In this document: in pieces, positions 1-6,005 of the stretch
Numbering within the stretch: the first letter of the stretch is position 1
How the letters are laid out: every line of letters starts with the position of its first letter
Origin: Spirochaetaceae bacterium
Lineage (GTDB): Bacteria; Spirochaetota; Spirochaetia; Treponematales; Breznakiellaceae
NCBI GenBank assembly: GCA_031265015.1
Contig: JAISDG010000051.1
Location: 1-6,038 of the forward strand
Direction of reading: 5' to 3'
DNA length: 6,038 bases
The notes under the pieces: generated by a model
What the model was told of the DNA's origin: nothing
Seen by the model: the letters and a program-made list of their open reading frames with translations, nothing else
Database searches by the model: none
Position numbers and translations under genes: made by a program

Positions 1-122
1 CCGGAGACGAAGACAAACTTGAACAGGAAAGAATTTTCGCCGCCTTTGAAAAAAACGCTGCCGCCGATAAGGCCCTAGCGGCGATGAAGGCGAAACTCGC
101 GGGCACGGAGAACATTCCGTGA
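1..122 (+). CDS. C-terminal end of an unidentified protein (partial, possibly PspA/IM30-like)
   Basis: The frame beginning at base 3 is open from the window edge and ends in TGA at 120-122, giving 39 residues. They are rich in Ala, Lys and Glu and look like one or two amphipathic helices (KLEQERIFAAFEKN, then ADKALAAMKAKLAG), followed by a short polar tail. The downstream phosphodiesterase starts at the GTG at 119, so the two genes overlap by four bases (GTGA), the usual sign of co-transcription and coupled translation. The closing helix resembles the 'DELAALKAKL' type ending of PspA/IM30 membrane-stress proteins, which would suit an envelope-gene neighbourhood, but such helices are common and the resemblance is weak. 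The reading frame is well supported by its in-phase stop and coupling; the identity is not. The start and most of the protein lie outside the window. Confidence 0.6.
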   Translation, partial: GDEDKLEQERIFAAFEKNAAADKALAAMKAKLAGTENIP

Positions 123-985
123 GCCGCGCGCCGCTGCTGCCGGCATATTCCGCCGGGGTCCGGGGACGGCCCCTGGTCTTTGCCCACCGGGGCTGTTCTT
201 CCCTTGCGCCGGAAAATACCATGGCGGCGTATAAAAAAGCCCGGGAATTCGGCGTCCCCGGCATAGAACTGGACATCCACGCCACCCTGGACGGAAAGCT
301 CGCCGTAGCCCATGACGATACCTTTAAACGGACCGCCCCGCCGGACAACAACGGCGGCGGCAAACTGCTGGAAGAACTGAGCTACGGCGAGATTTGCCGC
401 ATCGACGTGGGTTCCTTCTTTGGTTCCCCGTGGTCCAGTGAACGGCCGCCCCTTCTGGAAGAGGTACTGGAAGAATTCTGCCCCGCCATGTATGTGGACA
501 TCGAGTTAAAATCCCGGAAAACAAAAAACGACCACCTGCCCGGACTTCTCGCGGAAAAACTCAAAGCTCTGGGCGGAACCATCAGTTCCGCGGTAACCGT
601 TTCTTCTTTTAATCCCCTTGCTCTCCGGGCCTTTAAAAAAGCCTGGTACAAAATACGGAACGGACAAAAACGGAAAACGGGCGTCGGGCGGACGGCGCTA
701 AGCGAAGCCCCGGATATTCCCACCGCGGTGATCTGGAGCGCCGGCAGGGAAGTTCCCCCGGTGCTCCGCCGCGGCCTTGGGCGGATACCGGCGGGCTGCG
801 ATTACCTTAAACCTGCCTGCAAACAGGTTACCGCTTTTTCGATGTTCCGCTTTAAACTGGAGGGCCGGCCGGTAGTCCCCTGGACCGTGGACGATCTTCC
901 GCTGGCGAAAAAGCTTATCGCCGCAGGCTGCGCGGGCATTATTACCAACCGGCCCCAGGATATGACAGAATTATGGACGAAATAA
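119..985 (+). CDS. Glycerophosphodiester phosphodiesterase (GDPD family), cytoplasmic
   Basis: This 288-residue protein should hydrolyse glycerophosphodiesters from phospholipid turnover to glycerol-3-phosphate and an alcohol. It shows the GDPD TIM-barrel signature: HRG at 23-25 followed by PENT at 31-34, the ExD metal pair E50/D52, catalytic HD at 65-66, the third acidic metal ligand E129 in DIELKS, and the closing strands PWTVDD (254-259) and TNRP (276-279). H23 and H65 are the expected general acid/base pair. No signal peptide or lipobox is visible, so it is probably cytoplasmic, unlike periplasmic GlpQ. The GTG start is chosen because HRG lies only 22 residues in and because GGAG at 107-110 sits eight bases upstream; the next Met (residue 35) would delete the active site. 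A basic stretch around residues 180-192 looks like a variable loop. The substrate cannot be told from sequence. The family call is very secure, and the overlap with murJ puts the two genes in one transcript. Confidence 0.93.
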   Translation: MSRAPLLPAYSAGVRGRPLVFAHRGCSSLAPENTMAAYKKAREFGVPGIELDIHATLDGKLAVAHDDTFKRTAPPDNNGGGKLLEELSYGEICRIDVGSFFGSPWSSERPPLLEEVLEEFCPAMYVDIELKSRKTKNDHLPGLLAEKLKALGGTISSAVTVSSFNPLALRAFKKAWYKIRNGQKRKTGVGRTALSEAPDIPTAVIWSAGREVPPVLRRGLGRIPAGCDYLKPACKQVTAFSMFRFKLEGRPVVPWTVDDLPLAKKLIAAGCAGIITNRPQDMTELWTK

Positions 986-2553
986 AACAAAAGCGCTCCC
1001 TGCTGCGATCGGGTACAACGCTTTCGCTCTTAACCCTGGCGTCCCGGGTTCTGGGACTGCTCCGGGAAATGACCAAAGCCGCGCTCCTGGGAACCAGCGC
1101 CCTTTCCGACGCCTTTTCCGTAGCCTTTATGATCCCCAATCTGTTTCGCCGCCTCTTTGCCGAAGGCTCCATTGCCGTGGCCTTTATTCCCACCCTCAAG
1201 GAATATTTGCTGGAAGGGGACAAGGCAAAGACCAGGGAGTTTATCTCCTGCGTGTTTACCTTTCTTAGTTTTTTTGTAAGCCTTGCGGTGGCGCTGGGGA
1301 TGCTGCTCTGCCCCCTGCTCATCCCGTTTTTCGGCATGGAAGCCCTGGACGAAACAGTACTTCTTACCCGGATCATGTTTCCCTTTCTGGCCTTCATTTC
1401 CATCGCCGCGCTGTTCCAGGGCATTCTGAACAGCGTTCATGTTTTTGCCCCCTCGGGCCTGGCGCCGATACTCCTTAATGTGGTAACAATCGCCTGCGCC
1501 TACACCCTTTCGCCCCTGACAAAAAATCCGGCCAGGGCCATGGCGGCGGGAATCATCATCGGCGGTTTTCTTGAGGCCGCGATACAGTTTCCCTTTGTGT
1601 GGAAGAAGGGCTTCCGTTTCTTTTTTACCGGCCTCCGCCGGGCGCTCAAAAACCCCGGCACCAAAGCGGTATGCCGGCTTATCGGGCCCACGATCATCGG
1701 CATGGCGGCCTACCAGCTTAACGACCTGGTATCCACCATTCTGGCGGGAAACGCCGGAGAAGGCATTGTGTCAAGCCTGCAATATTCGCTCCGGCTGCAG
1801 GAACTGATCCTGGGGGTCTTTGCGGTGTCTATCGGTACGGTACTGCTCCCGGACCTGGCGGAACACGCCAAGTCCGGCCGCTGGCAGGACTACAACTACC
1901 GCCTGAACCAGGCGATGGACATCATCGCCCTGATCACCATACCGATTACGTTTTTTTTTCTTGCCCAGGGGGAAAACCTGATCCGCCTCCTCTTCCAGAC
2001 CCGGAGTTTTAACGAAAAATCGGTGGCCCTAACCTATGCCGCCTTTGTTTTCCACATGCCGGGACTTTTGTTCATTGCCCTTAACCGTATCCTTGCCCCG
2101 GCCTTTTATGCCCAAAGCGATTCCCGGTCCCCTACCCTGGCGGGGATCCTTTCCTTTGGGGTAAACATCGCGCTGGCGGCATCCCTGGCCGGCCCCTTGA
2201 AAGGTTCGGGGGTGGCCCTGGCCCTGACCGTTGCCAGCGCCGCCAACACGGCGCTGCTCCTGGTGTTCCTGGGCCGCAACCCCAACATCGCCGTGGGCAG
2301 GGCCCTGGGACCGGCGCTGTTGTATGCCCTTAAGCTGATTGTTTTTTCCTGCATCGCCGCAGCCCCGGTGGTTTTTTTGGGACCGCATCTGAACGCCCGC
2401 TTTGCGGGAATGAGCGGCGGCCGCGTTATTCGCTACGGCCTTCCCCTGGCGATAGAGGGCGTTATCTTTGCCGCCGCCGGCGTGGCGCTGCTCGCCCTTA
2501 CCGGAGACAAACAGCTCAAGGCAGTACGAAGTATTTTCAGAAAACGTACATAG
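973..2553 (+). CDS. murJ: Lipid II flippase MurJ (MviN), MOP exporter superfamily
   Basis: This is a 526-residue, very hydrophobic inner-membrane protein, the usual length for MurJ, which moves undecaprenyl-linked lipid II across the membrane for peptidoglycan synthesis. The first helix region carries SRVLGLLRE, then SDAF, IPNLFRRLFAEGS and AFIP. With a constant offset of seven, S24, R25, R31, D46, N56, R59 and E64 line up with E. coli S17, R18, R24, D39, N49, R52 and E57, residues important for the central cavity (alignment from memory). YSLRL with R274, followed by GTVLLP, matches the region of E. coli R270. About 14 membrane segments are expected; the hydrophobic blocks agree, though I did not count them with a predictor. 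The start ATG lies inside the phosphodiesterase gene (13-base overlap). Its nearest purine-rich site, AGGA at 957-960, is 12 bases away and weak, so translation is probably coupled. The C-terminus ends in a short basic tail. Confidence 0.95.
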   Translation: MDEIKQKRSLLRSGTTLSLLTLASRVLGLLREMTKAALLGTSALSDAFSVAFMIPNLFRRLFAEGSIAVAFIPTLKEYLLEGDKAKTREFISCVFTFLSFFVSLAVALGMLLCPLLIPFFGMEALDETVLLTRIMFPFLAFISIAALFQGILNSVHVFAPSGLAPILLNVVTIACAYTLSPLTKNPARAMAAGIIIGGFLEAAIQFPFVWKKGFRFFFTGLRRALKNPGTKAVCRLIGPTIIGMAAYQLNDLVSTILAGNAGEGIVSSLQYSLRLQELILGVFAVSIGTVLLPDLAEHAKSGRWQDYNYRLNQAMDIIALITIPITFFFLAQGENLIRLLFQTRSFNEKSVALTYAAFVFHMPGLLFIALNRILAPAFYAQSDSRSPTLAGILSFGVNIALAASLAGPLKGSGVALALTVASAANTALLLVFLGRNPNIAVGRALGPALLYALKLIVFSCIAAAPVVFLGPHLNARFAGMSGGRVIRYGLPLAIEGVIFAAAGVALLALTGDKQLKAVRSIFRKRT

Positions 2554-2587
2554 GGACGCCGGACGCTTCCCGCAAAAAACTGCTTGC

Positions 2588-2601
2588 ATATCCGGGGATA
2601 T
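2588..2601 (+). promoter_or_regulatory. Candidate operator: inverted repeat ATATCC-GG-GGATAT
   Basis: A perfect inverted repeat with 6-bp arms and a 2-base centre occupies the space between the possible -35 and the TG of the extended -10. Outside the arms, GC on the left and GC on the right can also pair if one T is skipped. A protein bound here would block RNA polymerase, so a repressor site is the natural reading. It does not match the Rex consensus (TTGTGA-type half-sites) that I would look for first in a redox-controlled hydrogenase operon, so I name no regulator. A 14-base dyad can arise by chance; its position is the main argument. Confidence 0.35.
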
Positions 2602-2610
2602 TGCTATAAA
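2602..2610 (+). promoter_or_regulatory. Candidate extended -10 promoter for the hydrogenase operon
   Basis: TG at 2602-2603, one base, then TATAAA at 2605-2610 forms an extended -10 element (five of six matches to TATAAT) in the gap between murJ and hydC. The -35 is poor: CTTGCA at 2583-2588 lies 16 bases upstream with about three matches, which extended -10 promoters tolerate. An overlapping alternative is TAAAAT at 2607-2612, with TTGCAT at 2584-2589 spaced 17. Transcription would begin near 2616-2619, leaving a leader of roughly 36-39 bases before hydC. The AT-rich patch stands out from the GC-rich genes on both sides. This is a pattern match only. Confidence 0.45.
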
Positions 2611-2654
2611 ATAATGGTGTACATGTTATCAGACTTTATTGACGGGGGTTTTTC

Positions 2655-3143
2655 ATGGCTCAAGCGGCAACTACCAGGGAAGAAATAACCTTTCCTCCCG
2701 GGTTAATTTCTTTTATTGATGAATGGAAGGTTAAACCGGGCAGTCTTATCATGATTCTGCACAAAACTCAGGAGACTTTCGGTTTTATTTCCAGGGCGGC
2801 GGCGGAAAAACTTTCCCAGCTTACCGGCCTGCCCCTGGCCCGGATCTACGGGGTCATTACTTTTTATCACTTCTTTAAAACCACCAAACCGGGAAAAAAC
2901 AAAGTTTCCGTGTGCCTGGGAACCGCCTGTTACCTTAAAGGCGGCCAGGACTTAATCGAAGAAGCCCGGAACCTGCTTGGCCTGGCCGAAGGGGGAGTAA
3001 CCGAGGACGGTCTTTTCTCCATCGATCCGGTCCGCTGTGTCGGCTGCTGCGGCCTTGCTCCGGTTATTGTGATTAACAACGACACCTATGGCAAACTGAC
3101 CAAGGATATGCTGCCGGAAATCATCGCTAAATACCGGAACTAG
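2655..3143 (+). CDS. hydC: Hydrogenase subunit HydC/HndA, NuoE-like [2Fe-2S] thioredoxin-fold protein
   Basis: This 162-residue soluble protein has the length and layout of the 24-kDa NuoE family. A helical N-terminal part contains the typical GFISRAAAEKLS and the conserved RIYGVITFYHFF stretch (63-74). The thioredoxin-like domain follows, with [2Fe-2S] ligands C87 and C92 (CLGTAC) and C128 and C132 (CVGCC, then GLAPV). In HydABC/Hnd hydrogenases this subunit holds one [2Fe-2S] cluster beside the flavin subunit. The same fold occurs in NuoE of complex I and in formate dehydrogenases, but the downstream gene order points to a hydrogenase. The ATG is preceded by GGGGG at 2644-2648 with six bases of spacing, a weaker ribosome site than those of the next genes. 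It is the first gene after the promoter candidate, and its stop is separated by one base from the next start. Confidence 0.92.
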   Translation: MAQAATTREEITFPPGLISFIDEWKVKPGSLIMILHKTQETFGFISRAAAEKLSQLTGLPLARIYGVITFYHFFKTTKPGKNKVSVCLGTACYLKGGQDLIEEARNLLGLAEGGVTEDGLFSIDPVRCVGCCGLAPVIVINNDTYGKLTKDMLPEIIAKYRN

Positions 3144-3144
3144 G

Positions 3145-3735
3145 GTGCACTTCAGTTTGACCGATTTGGCAGCTGATATAACCCAGAACGGAGCCGAATC
3201 GGGGGCGGACCTGGTAGAGCTGGAGCTAGAGGAAACCCTGATTCCGGCCAAACCGGAATTCCGTTTTATTGTTCAGGATAACGGCAGGGGAATGGACAAG
3301 GCGGAGCTTACCAGGGCTCTGGATCCTTTTGTTACCGACGGGATTAAACATCCCGGCAGGAAGGTGGGGCTGGGCATTCCCTTCCTTATCCAGACCGCTT
3401 CCCAGTCCGGGGGCGGCTGGGACATCCGGTCCGTCAAAGCGGGGTCCGAAGAGGCCGGGGGTAAAAGTCCGGGAACCAGGTCGGAGGCATGGTTTGACCT
3501 GTCCAACGTAGACACCCCCCCGGTGGGAGATATTCCGGGACTGTTCCGGACGGTGCTGCTTTTTGCCGGGCCAAAGGAAATCGTTCTTAAACGGAAACGC
3601 CGGGGCGGCGAAAAAGACCTGGATTACGAAATAAAAAAGACCGAGCTGGCGGATGTCCTGGGAGATTTGGAGGACGCGTCGTCCCTGGTGCTTCTGGGCA
3701 AGTATCTGCGGTCTTTGGAAAATGACAATGAATAA
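3145..3735 (+). CDS. Stand-alone histidine-kinase-like ATPase (HATPase) protein in the hydrogenase operon
   Basis: These 196 residues contain a GHKL-type ATP-binding fold and little else. The N-box is represented by DITQNGAESGA with N15, the G1 box by DNGRG (D45, G47, G49), and the G2 box by GLG (75-77) after a DPF-type turn at 60-62; a threonine/hydrophobic strand around RTVLLF may be the last box. There is no dimerisation/phospho-acceptor helix with a histidine, no sensor, no membrane segment and no receiver domain, so it is not a complete histidine kinase. It may act as an anti-sigma-like or protein-binding ATPase, or in assembly of the enzyme; I cannot choose. Comparable small HATPase genes sit between hydC and hydB in hydrogenase clusters of other anaerobes (recall). 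The GTG start follows the hydC stop by one base, with GGAA at 3136-3139 as a modest ribosome site, so coupling is likely. The C-terminal third (about 145-196) is charged and unassigned. Confidence 0.82.
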   Translation: MHFSLTDLAADITQNGAESGADLVELELEETLIPAKPEFRFIVQDNGRGMDKAELTRALDPFVTDGIKHPGRKVGLGIPFLIQTASQSGGGWDIRSVKAGSEEAGGKSPGTRSEAWFDLSNVDTPPVGDIPGLFRTVLLFAGPKEIVLKRKRRGGEKDLDYEIKKTELADVLGDLEDASSLVLLGKYLRSLENDNE

Positions 3736-3763
3736 TTTACACATGAATCTGAATAACTTTATG

Positions 3764-3768
3764 AGGAG
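3764..3768 (+). promoter_or_regulatory. Ribosome binding site AGGAG of hndB
   Basis: AGGAG, continued by AGGG, lies six bases before the ATG at 3775 and twelve before a second in-frame ATG at 3781. The spacing favours the first ATG, giving a protein that begins MAMT. Confidence 0.75.
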
Positions 3769-3774
3769 AGGGAT

Positions 3775-4164
3775 ATGGCAATGACATTGGAAGAGCTGCG
3801 AAAGCTCAGGGAATCCAAAAAAACGGACATCCAGCGGCGGGAGGCCGAAGGGAAGGACATTCAGGTTATTGTGGGTATGGGAACCTGCGGAATCGCCGCC
3901 GGAGCCAAGGTAACGCTGGATGCCTTTATCAACGCGCTGGACGAAAACAAGCTGGTGGATAAAGTTCTGGTACGCCAAACCGGCTGCATGGGACTTTGCC
4001 ATTCCGAGCCGACGGTGGAAGTGATCTCCCCGGGAATGCCCGATGTGATTTACGGCAGGGTGGATGGAGATGTGGCCAAACAGATAGTGACCAGGCATAT
4101 TCTGGGTCATGAACTGCTGGATAACCATATCCTTAACAAGCCTGCGGCGGATATTTTAAAGTAG
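3775..4164 (+). CDS. hndB: HndB-like thioredoxin-fold [2Fe-2S] ferredoxin subunit
   Basis: This 129-residue soluble protein starts with a charged helix (LEELRKLRESKK) and continues with a thioredoxin-like ferredoxin domain: VGMGTCGIAAGA, then QTGCMGLCHSEPTVEV, then a strand with PDVIYGRV. Only three cysteines exist (C39, C66 and C70 by my count). The first motif lacks the leading Cys found in HydC and in the HydB N-terminus. As I recall, HndB relatives share this three-Cys pattern, so the fourth cluster ligand would be another residue, or the cluster may be absent or labile. HndB is a subunit of the four-subunit NADP-linked Hnd hydrogenase of Desulfovibrio; three-subunit HydABC enzymes lack it as a stable part. 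It follows the HATPase gene after a 39-base gap and precedes hydB by nine bases, with the hydB ribosome site overlapping its stop codon. Confidence 0.88.
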   Translation: MAMTLEELRKLRESKKTDIQRREAEGKDIQVIVGMGTCGIAAGAKVTLDAFINALDENKLVDKVLVRQTGCMGLCHSEPTVEVISPGMPDVIYGRVDGDVAKQIVTRHILGHELLDNHILNKPAADILK

Positions 4165-4173
4165 GAGCGGAAC

Positions 4174-5988
4174 ATGGCGTATAATCACTTTATCCTGTGC
4201 TGCGGCGGTACTGCCTGTGAGTCCAACAAGGGACGGGAAATTTACGAGGAACTGCTCAAGGAAGCGGCAGTTCAGAATGTTACAAACGAAGTTCAGATCG
4301 TCCAGACCGGGTGTTTCGGTTTCTGCGAACGGGGACCTATCGTCAAGGTGCTTCCTGAAGAATCGTTTTATGTGGACGTCAAGGTTGAAGACGCAAAAGA
4401 GATCATCGCGGAGCAGATAGTCAAGGGCCGCGAGGTTAAGCGCCTTCTCTACAAGGAAGACGCGGCAAAAAAGGCCGGAACCGCCATCGAAGACATCCAG
4501 TTCTACCAGAAACAGTTCCGGGTGGTTCTGCGGAACTGCGGCGTTATCGACCCGGAAAATATCGACGAATACATAGCCCGGGAAGGCTACACGGGACTGG
4601 AAAAAGTACTGTTCCAATGGACCCCGGAACAACTTATCGAAGAAATGAAGGCCTCCGGCCTGCGGGGCCGGGGGGGGGCGGGTTTCCCCACCTGGCTCAA
4701 GTGGGATCTGGCCCGTAAGGCCCAGGGGGATACCAAATACGTTATCTGCAATGCCGACGAGGGGGACCCCGGGGCGTACATGGATCGATCCACCATTGAG
4801 GGGGATCCTCACTCGGTAATCGAAGGGATGATCACCGCCGGCAAGGCTATCGGGGCCCATCAGGGTTTTGTCTACATCCGGGCGGAATATCCCCTGGCTA
4901 TCGATCGGCTTAAAATAGCCCTTAAGCAGGCCGCGGAATACGGCCTTATCGGCCGGAATATTTTGGGATCGGGTTTTGACTTTGATATCGAGATCCGGCT
5001 TGGGGCCGGCGCGTTTGTCTGCGGTGAGGAAACGGCGCTGATCAAATCGGTAGAAGGGAACCGGGGGATGCCCGTACCCAAACCGCCGTTTCCGGCAAAC
5101 AAGGGACTGTGGCAGCGGCCTACGATCATCAATAACGTGGAAACCCTGGCCAATATCCCCGTTATCACCTCCAAGGGCGGCGCATGGCTTGCCAGGCTGG
5201 GAACCGAAAAATCCAAAGGTACCAAGGTCTTTGCCCTTACCGGCAAGGTAAAAAATTCGGGACTTGTGGAAGTTCCCATGGGTACCACGCTGAGGGAAAT
5301 TATTTTTGAAATCGGCGGAGGCATTAAGGACGGAAAGAAATTCAAGGGCGTCCAGACCGGCGGCCCTTCGGGGGGCATCCTCACCGATAAGGTTCTCGAT
5401 ACTCCCATTGACTATGAAAGTCTTACGGCTAACGGCTCGATGATGGGTTCGGGCGGAATGATCGTTATGGACGAGGACGACTGCGTGGTAGACGTGGCCC
5501 GGTTCTACATGGATTTCTGCGTGGATGAAAGCTGCGGCAAGTGTTCTCCCTGCCGTATCGGCACAACCCAGCTCCTTACCATTCTGGAAAAGATAGCCAA
5601 AGGCAACGGCGAGGAAAGCGACCTGGAAAAGCTTGACGTCATAGGCAGGGCCATGTCCAAGGCGAGCCTCTGCGCCCTGGGTCAAACGGCGCCCAATCCT
5701 ACGATTTCCACGCTGAACAATTTCCGGGAAGAATACCTTGAACATATCCGGGACAAAAAGTGCCGGTCCGGCAAGTGTAAGAGCCTGGTACGGTTTATCA
5801 TCGACGCGGAAAAGTGTATAGGCTGCGGCGCCTGCGCCAGGAAGTGTCCAGGCAACTGTATCGCCGCGGAGGATCCGTCCAAATACCCGGGCAAAAAGCG
5901 GCCGCCCTACGTGATCGACCAGGCGGCGTGCCTTAAATGCGGCGAATGTTTCAAGGCCTGTAAATTCGGGTCAATCTCGAAAAGCTAA
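4174..5988 (+). CDS. hydB: Hydrogenase subunit HydB/HndC, NuoF-like FMN and NAD(P)H-binding iron-sulfur protein
   Basis: This 604-residue protein is the electron-distributing subunit. Domains in order: an N-terminal thioredoxin-like [2Fe-2S] domain (C10, C15, C47, C51); the NuoF core with the glycine-rich loop RGRGGAGF (164-171), NADEGDPGA (193-201) for FMN/NADH, and GAGAFVCGEETAL (from 277); an SLBB-like segment around VPMGTTLREI; the NuoF [4Fe-4S] site C454/C457/C460 with C500; a short linker with C530 and C535; and a C-terminal two-cluster ferredoxin domain (C548, C551, C554, C558 and C586, C589, C592, C596, outer Cys of the two sets exchanging between clusters). All expected ligands are present. 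NuoF of complex I lacks both terminal extensions, so this is the HydB/HndC type. Flavin-based electron bifurcation between NAD(P)H, ferredoxin and H2 is established for close relatives and inferred here. The AGGAG at 4163-4167 is six bases from the ATG. A related NADP-reducing or formate dehydrogenase flavin subunit is the main alternative. Confidence 0.95.
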   Translation: MAYNHFILCCGGTACESNKGREIYEELLKEAAVQNVTNEVQIVQTGCFGFCERGPIVKVLPEESFYVDVKVEDAKEIIAEQIVKGREVKRLLYKEDAAKKAGTAIEDIQFYQKQFRVVLRNCGVIDPENIDEYIAREGYTGLEKVLFQWTPEQLIEEMKASGLRGRGGAGFPTWLKWDLARKAQGDTKYVICNADEGDPGAYMDRSTIEGDPHSVIEGMITAGKAIGAHQGFVYIRAEYPLAIDRLKIALKQAAEYGLIGRNILGSGFDFDIEIRLGAGAFVCGEETALIKSVEGNRGMPVPKPPFPANKGLWQRPTIINNVETLANIPVITSKGGAWLARLGTEKSKGTKVFALTGKVKNSGLVEVPMGTTLREIIFEIGGGIKDGKKFKGVQTGGPSGGILTDKVLDTPIDYESLTANGSMMGSGGMIVMDEDDCVVDVARFYMDFCVDESCGKCSPCRIGTTQLLTILEKIAKGNGEESDLEKLDVIGRAMSKASLCALGQTAPNPTISTLNNFREEYLEHIRDKKCRSGKCKSLVRFIIDAEKCIGCGACARKCPGNCIAAEDPSKYPGKKRPPYVIDQAACLKCGECFKACKFGSISKS

Positions 5989-5992
5989 GCTT

Positions 5993-5998
5993 AAGGAG
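5993..5998 (+). promoter_or_regulatory. Ribosome binding site AAGGAG of the downstream hydA
   Basis: AAGGAG lies seven bases before the ATG at 6006 and is the strongest ribosome site in the window. It supports the start of the truncated gene, and fits a need for high output of the catalytic subunit. Confidence 0.75.
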
Positions 5999-6005
5999 CA
6001 ATACT

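Noticed and set aside
1951..1959. A nine-T run in murJ as a terminator or phase-variation site
   Set aside because: It encodes three Phe residues in a membrane helix, there is no stem before it, and the frame continues intact on both sides.
2553..2571. A small hairpin just after murJ (GGGACGC, five-base loop, GCTTCCC) as a terminator
   Set aside because: The stem has a C-T mismatch in the middle and is followed by an A-rich rather than T-rich stretch, so it is not an intrinsic terminator for the + strand genes.
2614..2688. A 24-codon leader peptide starting at the ATG at 2614
   Set aside because: It has no ribosome site, starts at or before the predicted transcript start, and runs into hydC in another frame without regulatory codons.
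3145..3735. Calling the HATPase protein a complete sensor histidine kinase
   Set aside because: No dimerisation helix with a phospho-acceptor His, no sensor domain and no membrane segment is present; the ATP-binding fold starts at the very N-terminus.
3226..4128. A 300-codon open frame on the - strand, across the HATPase gene and hndB
   Set aside because: It spans two well-supported + strand genes with their own ribosome sites and crosses their intergenic gap. No domain is recognisable; it is a codon-bias shadow.
4156..5745. A 529-codon open frame on the - strand, opposite hydB
   Set aside because: It mirrors hydB, whose protein has every expected cofactor motif. The antisense product has no recognisable domain and an unnatural composition; it arises from the GC-biased codon pattern.
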